DNA of 64,000 bases. Source: Prevotella sp. tc2-28. GTDB taxonomy: Bacteria; Bacteroidota; Bacteroidia; Bacteroidales; Bacteroidaceae. Below the pieces are notes generated by a model. The model was not told the DNA's origin. It did not search any database and saw only the letters and a list, made by a program, of their open reading frames with translations. The stretch covers positions 62,001 to 126,000 of the forward strand of contig NZ_FNRE01000007.1 in assembly GCF_900107705.1 (NCBI RefSeq), given 5' to 3'. Positions 33,224 to 42,389 of the stretch are shown piece by piece (the first letter of the stretch is position 1; each line of letters starts with the position of its first letter). The position numbers and the translations under genes are program-made.

Positions 33224-34603
33224 TTACTTTTTAGCAGCTGCTGCAGCGGCACGGGCACGGATGATACCCATCACCGTAGACTTGGCCTGACGGATATTGT
33301 CGAGCAAAGGACGGTGGGCAGGACACGTGAACTGGCACGAGCCACACTCGATACAGCTGACCACTTCCTCGTGTTCGGCACGCTCCCAGTTCTGCACGGC
33401 AGCAAGCTTAGCCAGCAAGTAAGGCTCAAGGCCCATCGGACAGGCACTGACGCACTTGGCACAGCGGATACAGGGGTTGGGCTCCTTGCGGAAGGCCTCT
33501 TCACCGGAAATGATGGTCACGGAGTTGGTTCCCTTGCAGATGGGCACCTCGACACTGGTCAGGGCCTTACCCATCATCGGACCGCCTGCCAGCAACTTGT
33601 TGTCGCCCTCGGGCATACCGCCACAAGCGTCGATGAGATCCTTCATCGGAGTACCCATACGAACGAGGAAGTTGCCGGGGTTCTGCAACTGCTTACCGGT
33701 CACGGTGGTATAGCGCTCGAACAGGGGCTTGTGCTTCATCACGGCCTGGTAGACGGCGAAGGCAGTGCCCACATTCTGTACGATAGCACCTACGTTGACA
33801 GGAATAGCTGGGGGAGCAGGTACCTGACGACGGATAACGGCGTCAACCAACTGTTTCTCACCACCCTGCGGATAGCGCTGCTTCAAGGGCACTACCTCGA
33901 CGTGGTATGCTGTGCCTCCGAATACCTCGGCACACTTCTTGGTCAACAGTTCGATAGCGGGCATCTTGTTGGTCTCGATACCGATATAGCCGGTTGTCAC
34001 CTTCGCACCCTTCATGAGGAGTTCAAGACCTACCAGTATCTCGTCGGCATGCTCCATCATCAGACGGAAGTCGGCGGTGATATAGGGCTCGCACTCTACG
34101 GCATTGATGATGACACACTCAGCCTTTGCCGTGGGAGGCGGACAGAGTTTGATAAAGGTGGGGAAACAAGCACCACCCATACCTACGACACCTGCCACCT
34201 TGATGCGCTCCACGATTTCCTCGGGAGTCAGTTCGGGATGGTCTTTCACCAGTTCCAGTTTGTCGGAACGGTCGATGCTCTCTTCCCACTCGTCACCCTC
34301 GACATTGATGATGATGACGGGCTTGCGATAACCGGTAGCATCGATAGCGGTGTCAATCTTGAAAACGGTACCGCTGACACTACTGAAGATAGGGGCTGAG
34401 ACGAAACCGCCAGCCTCGGCAATCATTGTGCCTACCTTGACCTTGTCACCCTTGGCAACAACGGGCTTGGCAGGTGCACCAATGTGCTGAGAGAGGGGGA
34501 AGATGGCCTGCTTGGGAAGAGCGGCTACCTTGGTCTCCACATCGTGAGTCAGCTTATTCTCTTCGGGGTGTACACCACCTATTCGGAATGTTCTAATGTT
34601 CAT
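33224..34603 (-). CDS. rnfC: Rnf complex subunit C
   Basis: 459 residues. N-terminal biotinyl-type barrel (HIGAPAKPVVAKGDKVKVGTMIAEAGG), then the NADH/FMN-binding region (GMGGACFPTFIKL, VEVVPLKQRYPQGGEKQL), then two 4Fe-4S sets, CIRCAKCVSACP and CIECGSCQFTCP. It is the NAD-side entry of the complex, on the cytosolic face. An Ala/Lys-rich C-terminus (RARAAAAAAKK). Overlaps rnfB by 4 bases. Confidence 0.97.
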   Translation of the reverse strand: MNIRTFRIGGVHPEENKLTHDVETKVAALPKQAIFPLSQHIGAPAKPVVAKGDKVKVGTMIAEAGGFVSAPIFSSVSGTVFKIDTAIDATGYRKPVIIINVEGDEWEESIDRSDKLELVKDHPELTPEEIVERIKVAGVVGMGGACFPTFIKLCPPPTAKAECVIINAVECEPYITADFRLMMEHADEILVGLELLMKGAKVTTGYIGIETNKMPAIELLTKKCAEVFGGTAYHVEVVPLKQRYPQGGEKQLVDAVIRRQVPAPPAIPVNVGAIVQNVGTAFAVYQAVMKHKPLFERYTTVTGKQLQNPGNFLVRMGTPMKDLIDACGGMPEGDNKLLAGGPMMGKALTSVEVPICKGTNSVTIISGEEAFRKEPNPCIRCAKCVSACPMGLEPYLLAKLAAVQNWERAEHEEVVSCIECGSCQFTCPAHRPLLDNIRQAKSTVMGIIRARAAAAAAKK

Positions 34604-35496
34604 GCTTGTTCCTCCTTTCTTTCTTCATTGCTAGTAGTAGCAGGTTCTGCGGTTTCCGGTTTGGGCTTCGGTGCCGGGAAATTAACAGCGTGGATGGCCT
34701 TGGTAGGACATACGGCAACACACTTACGGCACAGACGGCACTTGTTGAAGTCAATGTAGGACACATTGTTCTCGACGGTGATGGCTCCGAAGGCACACTC
34801 CTTCTCACACTTGCCACAACCGATACAAGCGGCCTTGCAGGCCTTCATAGCCACAGGACCCTTGTCCTTGTTGACACAAGACACGAAGACCTTACGACCC
34901 TTAGGACCTTTCTTGCGAAGCTCGATGATGTGACGAGGGCAAGCCTTGACACAGGCACCACAAGAGGTACACTTCTCTTCGTCAACCTCAGGAAGACCGG
35001 TCTCGGCGTTCAGGCGGATGGCATCGAACTGGCAGGCAGCGACACAGTCGCCACAACCCAGACAGCCGAAGCCGCAAGCGGTCTCACCGGCACCACAGGA
35101 GTTCATGGCTGCACAGGTGCGCAAGCCACTGTACTCTGCAATCTTGGGACGCATCTCGCATGTTCCGTTACAACGTACCACGGCAACCATCGGCTCACCG
35201 TTGGCAATGGCCATACCCAACAGGTCAGCCACTTTTCCCATCACTTCTGCTCCTCCAACAGGACACTTCAGTCCGTCGATGCTGCCAGCATCAGCACCCT
35301 TGACAAGGGCATCAGCCAAGCCACCGCATCCGGCAAATCCGCAACCACCACAGTTGGCACCAGGCAATTGTTCTGTCACCTGGGCAATGCGGGGGTCTTC
35401 ATAGACTGCGAATTTCTTGGAGCAGACAAACAGTACAAGGGCGGCAATCAGTCCGATAGCTCCCAATACTGCTACTGCAATCAAAATGAAATCCAT
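34600..35496 (-). CDS. rnfB: Rnf complex subunit B
   Basis: 298 residues. One N-terminal helix, then the CxxC set GANCGGCGFAGCGGLADAL, and ferredoxin-type clusters CGAGETACGFGCLGCGDCVAAC, CTSCGACVKACPRH, CIGCGKCEKECAF, and CRLCRKCVAVCP. It takes electrons from reduced ferredoxin. The C-terminus is a short acidic Glu/Pro tail. The 39-base gap to rseC is AT-rich but lacks the heptamer pattern. Confidence 0.97.
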   Translation of the reverse strand: MDFILIAVAVLGAIGLIAALVLFVCSKKFAVYEDPRIAQVTEQLPGANCGGCGFAGCGGLADALVKGADAGSIDGLKCPVGGAEVMGKVADLLGMAIANGEPMVAVVRCNGTCEMRPKIAEYSGLRTCAAMNSCGAGETACGFGCLGCGDCVAACQFDAIRLNAETGLPEVDEEKCTSCGACVKACPRHIIELRKKGPKGRKVFVSCVNKDKGPVAMKACKAACIGCGKCEKECAFGAITVENNVSYIDFNKCRLCRKCVAVCPTKAIHAVNFPAPKPKPETAEPATTSNEERKEEQA

Positions 35497-35535
35497 AAAT
35501 TACAATAATTTGTTTTAGTTTAATATATATGTTTT

Positions 35536-35949
35536 CTATTGTTCAATGGAGAATGCCAGCTTCTCGCGCAGCCGATTGCGGAACAAGAAGAGCACACCAT
35601 AGTAGGGCACCAGGGCTGCCAACGAACTCAAGGCAGCAAGACCCTCACGACCCGTCAGCTGGAGCACAGCATACAAGACGACGACCATCACGACGAAAGG
35701 GAGTCCGAAGCCCATCAGCAGGGCATGGGCAGCTACCTGGGTGGAGGCTGTCACGGTGACGGCATCGCCCACCTTCAGCCCACGCACATCGCAATGGTAG
35801 ACATCAACGAGTTTTTCCTTCGACTCGGAGGCATTGCAATAGCCTGCCACCTTACAGGCAGCACATGCCGAGGTCTGGACAATGCGCACTTGTACGCTAT
35901 CGCCCACAACATTTTCAACAACCCCCGAATGCTTTATTTTGTTGCTCAT
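35536..35949 (-). CDS. RseC/MucC-family protein leading the Rnf operon
   Basis: 137 residues from ATG 35949. The promoter at 35977-35984 excludes an earlier in-frame ATG at 35979. It shows the RseC pattern: KHSGVVENVVGDSVQVRIVQTSACAACKVAGYC (four Cys that may bind a cluster), then two membrane helices (ALLMGFGLPFVVMVVVLYAVL and LSSLAALVPYYGVLFLF). RseC family members help SoxR reduction and are often encoded with Rnf; here it probably aids Rnf maturation. First gene of the operon. Confidence 0.9.
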   Translation of the reverse strand: MSNKIKHSGVVENVVGDSVQVRIVQTSACAACKVAGYCNASESKEKLVDVYHCDVRGLKVGDAVTVTASTQVAAHALLMGFGLPFVVMVVVLYAVLQLTGREGLAALSSLAALVPYYGVLFLFRNRLREKLAFSIEQ

Positions 35950-35976
35950 TAGTATTTCAAGTAGTATTAACAACGG

Positions 35977-35984
35977 CAAAGGTA
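35977..35984 (-). promoter_or_regulatory. Promoter of the rseC-rnf operon
   Basis: TACCTTTG on the minus strand. It sets the rseC start and is the only clear promoter for all seven genes. Confidence 0.7.
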
Positions 35985-36045
35985 CTATAAAAATATGAAA
36001 TACACACGCGAGAAAGAAGATTTTTTTGAAAAAAAACCGTAATCG

Positions 36046-36077
36046 TTTGCAATTTCACGCACTAATTCGTACCTTTG
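36046..36077 (+). promoter_or_regulatory. Promoter of the 36106 gene
   Basis: TTTG at 36046-36049, exactly 20 bases, then TACCTTTG at 36070-36077. Back-to-back with the rseC promoter. Confidence 0.75.
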
Positions 36078-36105
36078 TCCCCACAATATAAAGCAAAAGC
36101 GTATA

Positions 36106-36546
36106 ATGAAAGCTACAGAACAGACATTGCAACAAGTGGAACGCGCCATCCGAAAGATAGCCGAGAAATTCCCCAGTAACGAGGAAGCCAGTATGCTCAC
36201 TGACATACACATCCGCGTGACCCAGGAGTCGGGAGAACTGATAGCCTTCGACGATGAAGAGAAAGAGATTACCCGGTGCATCGTGGAGCAATGGATTGAC
36301 AACAAGGACTCTCAGTTCTACAAGGAAGTGGGAAGCACGTTGCGTTCTGTATTGGCCAAGATGAAGGAAACCATCGAAAAGATGTCTATCCTGAAACCCT
36401 ACTCTTTTGTGCTGGAAGACGATGACCACGAAACGTTAGAGGAACTCTATCTGGTTGACGACGACATCGCCATCATCGACCAGGAACTGATGGCTGACCT
36501 GGACAAGGACCTGGATGCTTTCCTCGACAAGTTATTGAAAGAATAA
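36106..36546 (+). CDS. Conserved acidic hypothetical protein
   Basis: 146 residues, no signal or membrane helix. A helical N-terminal half (QTLQQVERAIRKIAEKFPSNEEASMLTDIHIRVTQESGELIAFDDEEKEITRCIVEQWI) and an acidic C-terminal helix (DQELMADLDKDLDAFLDKLLKE). Similar proteins occur in related genomes in my memory, without an assigned function. Single-gene unit with a strong promoter; convergent with the lipoprotein at 36557. Confidence 0.75.
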   Translation: MKATEQTLQQVERAIRKIAEKFPSNEEASMLTDIHIRVTQESGELIAFDDEEKEITRCIVEQWIDNKDSQFYKEVGSTLRSVLAKMKETIEKMSILKPYSFVLEDDDHETLEELYLVDDDIAIIDQELMADLDKDLDAFLDKLLKE

Positions 36547-36556
36547 CACGTCCACC

Positions 36557-36862
36557 CTACTCTTTTCCCTGCAACATCCGCTCGATGGCATCAACAGCCT
36601 CCGGATGGGCTTCACCCTTGGCGTCCTTTGGGATGTCGGGGATGTAGACGCCGTCTTCCTTCATCCAGTCTTCCTCCTCTTCTTGCTTTTCTTTCTCCAA
36701 GGCCTCTATCTCCTCGTCTGACATGGTGCCAATGGTATTGTTGGGAACAGAATCGATTCCCATACGGGAACCTGGCATCTGCTGACCGTGATCATGGCGC
36801 ACATGACAACCACACAGCATCATCAGCACCAAAAATGCGAAAAAGTAGGTCTTTATATTCAT
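36557..36862 (-). CDS. Small hypothetical lipoprotein
   Basis: 101 residues. Signal peptide with lipobox LMMLCGC (Cys 19). The rest is short, disordered and charged (EEIEALEKEKQEEEEDW). It lies 13 bases downstream of the glucosaminidase gene on the same strand and is probably made from the same mRNA. A cell-wall or envelope accessory role is inferred only from position. Confidence 0.65.
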   Translation of the reverse strand: MNIKTYFFAFLVLMMLCGCHVRHDHGQQMPGSRMGIDSVPNNTIGTMSDEEIEALEKEKQEEEEDWMKEDGVYIPDIPKDAKGEAHPEAVDAIERMLQGKE

Positions 36863-36875
36863 CGTCAGTATCGTT

Positions 36876-37781
36876 TTATCTTACCTTGAGCAAATCACCT
36901 GTATGTATCACATAATCAAGAGATAAATCATTCATCTTATAAAGGTTCTTGAGGCGAATGCCATAGCGCTGAGAGATGATATACATCGACTCACCGGGCT
37001 CTACACGATGGGGTCTGTTCTTAAACGCCTTGGGGGCCTTGCGAGCCTTCTTCTGCAACCAGATAATCTCGCCCTCCTCCAACGTGTCGTTCTTGTCGCG
37101 CTCATTATAACGAGCCAGTTTACGATAGGAGATATCCATCTCGTCTGCTATCCGACGGAAGGTGTCTCCACGTCGCGCACGTACATAATAATTCTTATTA
37201 AAGGCATACACCTGGCGCATCTCGCCCTGGCGCATCACCGTGTTCTGCTGTCTATAGAACTCCTTGCCCGTATCGTAACGATGCAACTGATAGGTCTCGA
37301 TAATCTCTATCAGACGGGTGGCATAGGTCGGACTGGTGGCATAGCCGCAAGCCTTCAAACCCCTAGCCCACCCTTTGTAATCGGTACGCTTCAAGTCAAA
37401 CAGGCGCCGATAGCGCTGACTGCCCGTAAGGAATTTGGAGTGATCGACGAAACTCTGGTAGGCATTGTCGTAGGCTCGGAAGCATTCGTTCCGCTCGTCG
37501 TCGTCATGATACGACTTACGACCTGTCCATCCGTTGCACTTGATACCGAAATGGTTGTTTGCCCTGCGTGCCAGTTCACTTTTTCCGGCTCCCGACTCAA
37601 GGACGCCCTGTGCCAAGGTAATGCTGGCAGGTATGCGGTATTGTATCATCTGCTGGACAGCTACCTCGCCCCAAGTATCGAAATAGTCGCTATAGTTCTT
37701 GTTCCACGTAACCTTCTGAGCAGAACCGGAAAGAAGGACTGCAAAAAGGCAAAAAGTAGCAATTATAGTTCGTTTCATCAA
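36876..37781 (-). CDS. Exported glucosaminidase with two LysM repeats
   Basis: 301 residues. Signal peptide (FCLFAVLLSGSAQ). The glucosaminidase domain (GH73-like) has IPASITLAQGVLESGAGKSELARRANNHFGIKC, with Glu in VLESGAGKS as the likely general acid, then DLKRTDYKGWARGLKACGYATSPTYATRLIEIIE. Two LysM repeats bind peptidoglycan (VRARRGDTFRRIADEMDI; VEPGESMYIISQRYGI). It cuts glycan strands in the envelope during growth or division. The promoter TATTTTTG is at 37802-37809 (minus), divergent from cdd. Confidence 0.92.
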   Translation of the reverse strand: MMKRTIIATFCLFAVLLSGSAQKVTWNKNYSDYFDTWGEVAVQQMIQYRIPASITLAQGVLESGAGKSELARRANNHFGIKCNGWTGRKSYHDDDERNECFRAYDNAYQSFVDHSKFLTGSQRYRRLFDLKRTDYKGWARGLKACGYATSPTYATRLIEIIETYQLHRYDTGKEFYRQQNTVMRQGEMRQVYAFNKNYYVRARRGDTFRRIADEMDISYRKLARYNERDKNDTLEEGEIIWLQKKARKAPKAFKNRPHRVEPGESMYIISQRYGIRLKNLYKMNDLSLDYVIHTGDLLKVR

Positions 37782-37848
37782 TTTTCTTCGGAATTTCGAT
37801 GCAAAAATAAAGAAAAATAATTATATTTGCAACAAAAATCGGAATATT

Positions 37849-38322
37849 ATGGAGGAAATGATACTAAAAACCGAAATACAAGTAGCCCAACTGGATGAAC
37901 TGACTGATACGGACCGCCAGTTAATAGACATGGCAATTGAGGCGACGAGTCGTTCGTATGCACCCTATTCCCATTTCTGTGTGGGAGCTGCCATTATCCT
38001 GAAAAACGGCAAGACATTTATGGGATGCAACCAGGAGAATGCAGCCTTCCCTGCCGGAATATGTGCTGAGCGCTCAGCCATCTTCGCTGCCGGTGCCCAA
38101 TATCCTGACCAACCTGTCATGACGCTGGCCATCACTGCCCGGAATACGAAGGGAGAGCTGATTGACGAGCCAGCCAGTCCGTGCGGCACTTGCCGACAGG
38201 TCATCATTGAAACGGAGACACGCTTCAAACAACCCGTGCGCATCCTGCTCTATGGCAAGAAGCATACCTACGTCATCAATGGTATCAAGCAGCTGATGCC
38301 ACTCTCGTTTACTGAATTTTAG
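37849..38322 (+). CDS. cdd: Cytidine deaminase
   Basis: 157 residues. Zinc ligands and catalytic Glu are intact: GICAERSAIFAA (Cys and Glu) and SPCGTCRQVI (two Cys). ATSRSYAPYSHFCVGAAI is the substrate region. It converts cytidine or deoxycytidine to uridine in salvage, probably as a tetramer. TATATTTG at 37822-37829 is the promoter. Its end overlaps the convergent TetR gene by 14 bases. Confidence 0.95.
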   Translation: MEEMILKTEIQVAQLDELTDTDRQLIDMAIEATSRSYAPYSHFCVGAAIILKNGKTFMGCNQENAAFPAGICAERSAIFAAGAQYPDQPVMTLAITARNTKGELIDEPASPCGTCRQVIIETETRFKQPVRILLYGKKHTYVINGIKQLMPLSFTEF

Positions 38323-38938
38323 CGATTGCCTCGTCCAGTTTCCTTATTCCCTGCTCTGTGCAAAGTCCACGGAGCGGAAGCAGGTAGAAACTGTCAAACA
38401 ACTCTTCAGCAGGATATTGCTGAAGGAGCTGGTTAGACATGATGTAATCCCCGACAGCATCCATCAGAAGGGGAATCAGATTGAGATTCTTGCTTTTCTT
38501 GAAATAGCCCTCTTGGATGCCTTTATTGACGAAAAGCACGAATTTGTCACGGAAATATTCACGCGTGTTTTTAATATATTTCTCCACCTTGGGATATTTG
38601 ATAATATCGGAAAAGAAAACCGGATTCACCATACGCGTCTCAGCCAACTTGAGACGATAGGCTTCCAGCACAATATCTATCACATTATGCCCTTGTGCAG
38701 CATATTCAGTTAAGGTGGCTACACGTTGGGCATTGTATTTCTTGATGCTCTGCAATAACAGTTCCTCCTTATCTTCGTAGATTTCATATAAGGTGCGCTT
38801 GGAAATACCCAACTGCTGTGCGATATCGTCCATCCTGACAGCACGGATGCCCTGACGGATGAATGCCTGCATAGCAGTATCCATGATTTTTTCCCTTAAA
38901 GCCAGGCGATAGGCACTAGAATCTTTCAAAACTTGCAT
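38309..38938 (-). CDS. TetR/AcrR-family transcriptional regulator
   Basis: 209 residues. The DNA-binding HTH is residues 36-58 (MDDIAQQLGISKRTLYEIYEDKEELL), preceded by AMQAFIRQGIRAVR. The ligand domain is helical. It is divergent from malic enzyme gene maeB, with a promoter TAACTTTG at 38958-38965 (minus), so regulation of maeB or itself is possible. The ligand is unknown. Confidence 0.9.
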   Translation of the reverse strand: MQVLKDSSAYRLALREKIMDTAMQAFIRQGIRAVRMDDIAQQLGISKRTLYEIYEDKEELLLQSIKKYNAQRVATLTEYAAQGHNVIDIVLEAYRLKLAETRMVNPVFFSDIIKYPKVEKYIKNTREYFRDKFVLFVNKGIQEGYFKKSKNLNLIPLLMDAVGDYIMSNQLLQQYPAEELFDSFYLLPLRGLCTEQGIRKLDEAIAKIQ

Positions 38939-39056
38939 AAATATCTACTTTCTGTTGCAAAGTTACAAAAAAATTAAAAAAATGATACGTTTTACACGAG
39001 TTTTTTGTATTTTTGCGCTCGGAAAAGAAAAAAGAACCCAATAATAATACACATTT

Positions 39057-41357
39057 ATGGTAAAAATTTCTAAAGAGGCTGCCCTCGAATATCATGAAGC
39101 AGGACGCCCAGGAAAAATCGAAGTAAAGCCCACCAAGGCTTATCGTACGCAAACAGATCTCTCGCTGGCCTACTCCCCTGGTGTGGCTTACCCTTGTCTG
39201 GAGATTCAGCAGAACCCCGACGATGCATACAAGTACACGGACAAAGGCAATCTGGTAGCTGTTATCTCTAACGGAACTGCCGTGCTTGGACTGGGCGATA
39301 TCGGTGCCATGAGCGGAAAACCCGTGATGGAGGGAAAGGGTCTGCTGTTCAAGATATACGGTGGTATCGACGTCTTCGATATCGAAGTAGCTGAGAAGGA
39401 TCCCGAGAAGTTCTGCGAAGCCGTGGAGAAGATAGCGCCTACCTTCGGTGGTATCAACCTGGAGGACATCAAGGCTCCTGAGTGCTTCTATATCGAGGAA
39501 CGACTGAAGCGCACACTGGACATCCCCGTGATGCATGACGACCAGCACGGAACAGCCATCATCTCGGCTGCCGGACTGAAGAATGCGCTGGAGGTGAACG
39601 GAAAGGACATCAGCAAGGTGAAAATCGTTGTCAACGGTGCCGGTGCAGCTGCCATCTCATGCACGAAACTATATATGGCCATTGGTGCCAGCAAGGAGAA
39701 CATCGTCATGCTGGACTCCAAGGGTGTCATCTCGACAAGCCGTACCGACCTGAACGAGCAGAAGAAGTTCTTTGCCACCTCACGCACGGATATCCACACA
39801 CTGGAAGAGGCTGTCAAAGGTGCTGACGTCTTTGTGGGTCTGTCGAAAGGTAACGTACTGACGAAGGACATGGTTCGCTCAATGGCCAACGACCCCGTCA
39901 TCTTCGCACTTGCCAACCCCGTTCCGGAAATCAGTTACGAGGATGCCATGGAGGCTCGTCCTGACACGCTGATGTCAACAGGACGCACGGACTATCCGAA
40001 CCAGATCAACAACGTCATCGGTTTCCCCTACATCTTCCGTGGTGCATTGGACGTTCACGCCACTGCCATCAACGAGGAAATGAAACTGGCTGCCGTATAT
40101 GCCATCGCCGACTTGGCCAAGCAACCCGTTCCCGATGTGGTGAACGATGTATATAAGGTCAACAACCTAACCTTTGGACGTGACTACTTCATTCCGAAAC
40201 CTGTAGACCCACGACTCATCACGGAGGTGAGTGCCGCTGTGGCAAAAGCTGCCATCGAAAGCGGTGTGGCTCGTCGACAGATTGAGGATTGGGACGAGTA
40301 TAAGCGTTCGCTGTCTGTCCTGCTGGGACAGGAGACCAAGCTGACACAGAAACTCTATGCCACAGCTGCTTCCCACCCGCAACGCATCGTCTTTGCCGAG
40401 GCTGTTCACCCCACCATGCTCAAGGCTGCCGTACAGGCTAAGGCCGAGGGCATCTGCATACCTATCCTGCTGGGTAATGACGAGGTCATCCAGAAGATGG
40501 CTAACAAGCTTGACCTAAACATCGAGGGTATTGAGATTGTCAACCTGCGTCACCCCAACGAGATGGAACGCCGTGAGCGCTATGCCCACATTCTGGCAGA
40601 GAAGCGCCAGCGCGAGGGCTATACGTTCCAAGAGGCTAACGACAAGATGTTCGAGCGCAACTACTTCGGCATGATGATGGTGGAAACGGGTGAGGCCGAT
40701 GCCTTCCTGACGGGTCTGTACACCAAGTATTCGAACACCATCAAGGTTGTCAACGAGGTCATCGGCATCCGTCCGCAATACAAGCATTTCGGTGCTATGC
40801 ACATCATCAATTCTGCACGCGGAACGCTCTATATCGCAGACACACTGGTGAATGAGAATCCTGATACAGAGACCTTGATAGACATTGCCAAACTGGCGTC
40901 GAAGAGCGTAAAGTTCTTCAACGAGAAACCCGTCATTGGCATGATCAGCCACTCGAACTTCGGTAGTAGCCAGAGTGATGGTGCCCTAAAGGTAAAGCAT
41001 GCTGCCGAATATATGCAAGAGAACTATCCTGACCTGCCCATCGATGGTGAGATGCAGCTGGGATTCGCACTCGACCGCGAACTGCGCGACGAGCAATATC
41101 CTTTCACCCGTCTGTTCGGCAAGGATGTCAACACGCTCGTATTCCCCAACCTGACATCAGCACGCAGTAGTTACAAGATGCTGCAGATGCTTGATGCTGA
41201 CGTTGAAATCATCGGCCCGATTCAGATGGGACTGAACAAGCCTATCCACTTCGTTGACTTCGGAGCCTCGGTACGTGACGTTGTCAACATCGTAGCAGTA
41301 GCTGCTATCGACGCCTATGTCGACAAGGTGAAGAAGAGCATTTCCTTCGCAGAGTAA
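39057..41357 (+). CDS. maeB: NADP-type malic enzyme fused to a phosphotransacetylase-like domain
   Basis: 766 residues. The malic domain spans about 1-425: [31 protein letters not shown](P)-binding [12 protein letters not shown]. The C-terminal PTA-like domain spans about 430-766 ([36 protein letters not shown]), usually regulatory, perhaps acetyl-CoA sensing. It makes pyruvate + CO2 + NAD(P)H from malate, an anaplerotic link to ppdK. The promoter TATTTTTG is at 39008-39015. Confidence 0.96.
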   Translation: MVKISKEAALEYHEAGRPGKIEVKPTKAYRTQTDLSLAYSPGVAYPCLEIQQNPDDAYKYTDKGNLVAVISNGTAVLGLGDIGAMSGKPVMEGKGLLFKIYGGIDVFDIEVAEKDPEKFCEAVEKIAPTFGGINLEDIKAPECFYIEERLKRTLDIPVMHDDQHGTAIISAAGLKNALEVNGKDISKVKIVVNGAGAAAISCTKLYMAIGASKENIVMLDSKGVISTSRTDLNEQKKFFATSRTDIHTLEEAVKGADVFVGLSKGNVLTKDMVRSMANDPVIFALANPVPEISYEDAMEARPDTLMSTGRTDYPNQINNVIGFPYIFRGALDVHATAINEEMKLAAVYAIADLAKQPVPDVVNDVYKVNNLTFGRDYFIPKPVDPRLITEVSAAVAKAAIESGVARRQIEDWDEYKRSLSVLLGQETKLTQKLYATAASHPQRIVFAEAVHPTMLKAAVQAKAEGICIPILLGNDEVIQKMANKLDLNIEGIEIVNLRHPNEMERRERYAHILAEKRQREGYTFQEANDKMFERNYFGMMMVETGEADAFLTGLYTKYSNTIKVVNEVIGIRPQYKHFGAMHIINSARGTLYIADTLVNENPDTETLIDIAKLASKSVKFFNEKPVIGMISHSNFGSSQSDGALKVKHAAEYMQENYPDLPIDGEMQLGFALDRELRDEQYPFTRLFGKDVNTLVFPNLTSARSSYKMLQMLDADVEIIGPIQMGLNKPIHFVDFGASVRDVVNIVAVAAIDAYVDKVKKSISFAE

Positions 41358-41380
41358 ATACACGCTTTATCATCAAAAAA

Positions 41381-41406
41381 AGGGCTCCTTTCCGGGAGCC
41401 TTTTTT
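41381..41406. terminator. Bidirectional terminator between maeB and the zinc-ribbon membrane gene
   Basis: GGGCTCC, a 5-base loop, GGGAGCC, then six T; an A-run precedes it. Terminates maeB on the plus strand and the long minus-strand operon from the other side. Confidence 0.85.
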
Positions 41407-41414
41407 ATTTTCTG

Positions 41415-42389
41415 CTATTGATTAATCGCTCCACAATGAGGACATGCTCCCTTCCGAAGAAGGGGCTGGCCACACTGTCCGCAACGATAACGGAAATGGG
41501 CAACGCGACGATACTGTCGCCATGAAAAGACGACATAAGCCACCAGCAACACATAACCGATATAGGAGAGTGTAGAAAGGCTGAACACGACATAGTCGAC
41601 AGCACAGACAGCCGTCAGGCCTATCAGGTAGAGCAATGCGTCGACTGTTGGCAGACGTCGCATCACATCATCCAGTGCAGCAACCCCGACAATAATGATA
41701 GCCCACACAGAAGCAATGAAGATGCCTAAATACCATGGGAGTGCGAAGGGATTGAGAGAGGGATGGAAATAGTAATGACGCCATGACTCGGCACCAAACA
41801 TCTGAATGCTCGCATAGAGGGTCGCGGAGAAGGCGATCAACACACAAAGCAGTGTCGGGTAAGGCGAATCTATGTCGTGGAAATGTACGAGAAAGGCATT
41901 ACGGCGCATCAGTCGGCGCATGGCATACAAGCCAGCAGCCAGCACACATAAACCCATGAAGAGCAACAAGTGGTTGTTGGTAAAGAGATCGATAAACTGC
42001 GAGATGGGGTCATCGGGTGAGACACCGGCAAGCAACTCACTCTCGCGTATCCATCCCTGCGTAATCTGGTCGCGAGCCACCTTAACCCACACGGAGTCAA
42101 TGGTATCAGCAGGTACAATCTCTATCTCGGCAACGACGACACGCTCGCCACTGACAACATACATTGTATCGAAGGCCATGTTTGGCAAGGCATCAGCAAG
42201 TGGTAAACGTGCTGTATTGACAACAAAGTTGTAGTTTTGGGTATAATGATGCGTCGTGGAGAAAGAGATGGAGTCAATCTGCTGCTTGGTCAAATCCCAA
42301 GCATCAGGCGTCTGTTGTCCGTGATTATAGCAAGCGGAGAACAACAATACTGCCAGGAGCATGACAAGGCTAATCTTCCGCATAGACAT
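41415..42389 (-). CDS. Lipoprotein-type membrane protein with a C-terminal zinc ribbon
   Basis: 324 residues. The lipobox-like signal (LLAVLLFSAC) anchors it, then a periplasmic domain (about 25-140), then five or six hydrophobic helices (LLLFMGLCVLAAGLYAM; YPTLLCVLIAFSATLYASIQM; LPWYLGIFIASVWAIIIVGVAAL; LLYLIGLTAVCAVDYVVFSL). It ends in a CxxC...CxxC zinc ribbon (RCGQCGQPLLRKGACPHCG). It overlaps the U32 gene end by 20 bases and is the last gene of the kinase operon. I do not recognise the family. The zinc ribbon matches those of the kinase-cluster proteins. Confidence 0.7.
   Translation of the reverse strand: MSMRKISLVMLLAVLLFSACYNHGQQTPDAWDLTKQQIDSISFSTTHHYTQNYNFVVNTARLPLADALPNMAFDTMYVVSGERVVVAEIEIVPADTIDSVWVKVARDQITQGWIRESELLAGVSPDDPISQFIDLFTNNHLLLFMGLCVLAAGLYAMRRLMRRNAFLVHFHDIDSPYPTLLCVLIAFSATLYASIQMFGAESWRHYYFHPSLNPFALPWYLGIFIASVWAIIIVGVAALDDVMRRLPTVDALLYLIGLTAVCAVDYVVFSLSTLSYIGYVLLVAYVVFSWRQYRRVAHFRYRCGQCGQPLLRKGACPHCGAINQ

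Noticed and set aside
33158..34399. A 413-residue plus-strand frame opposite rnfC
   Set aside because: Composition is His/Leu/Gly shadow of a GC-rich gene on the minus strand, and rnfC is fully supported by its iron-sulfur motifs.
36106..36546. Calling the 146-residue protein a chaperone or secretion factor
   Set aside because: Only its acidity and helix content support this. No motif was recognised, so it is left hypothetical.
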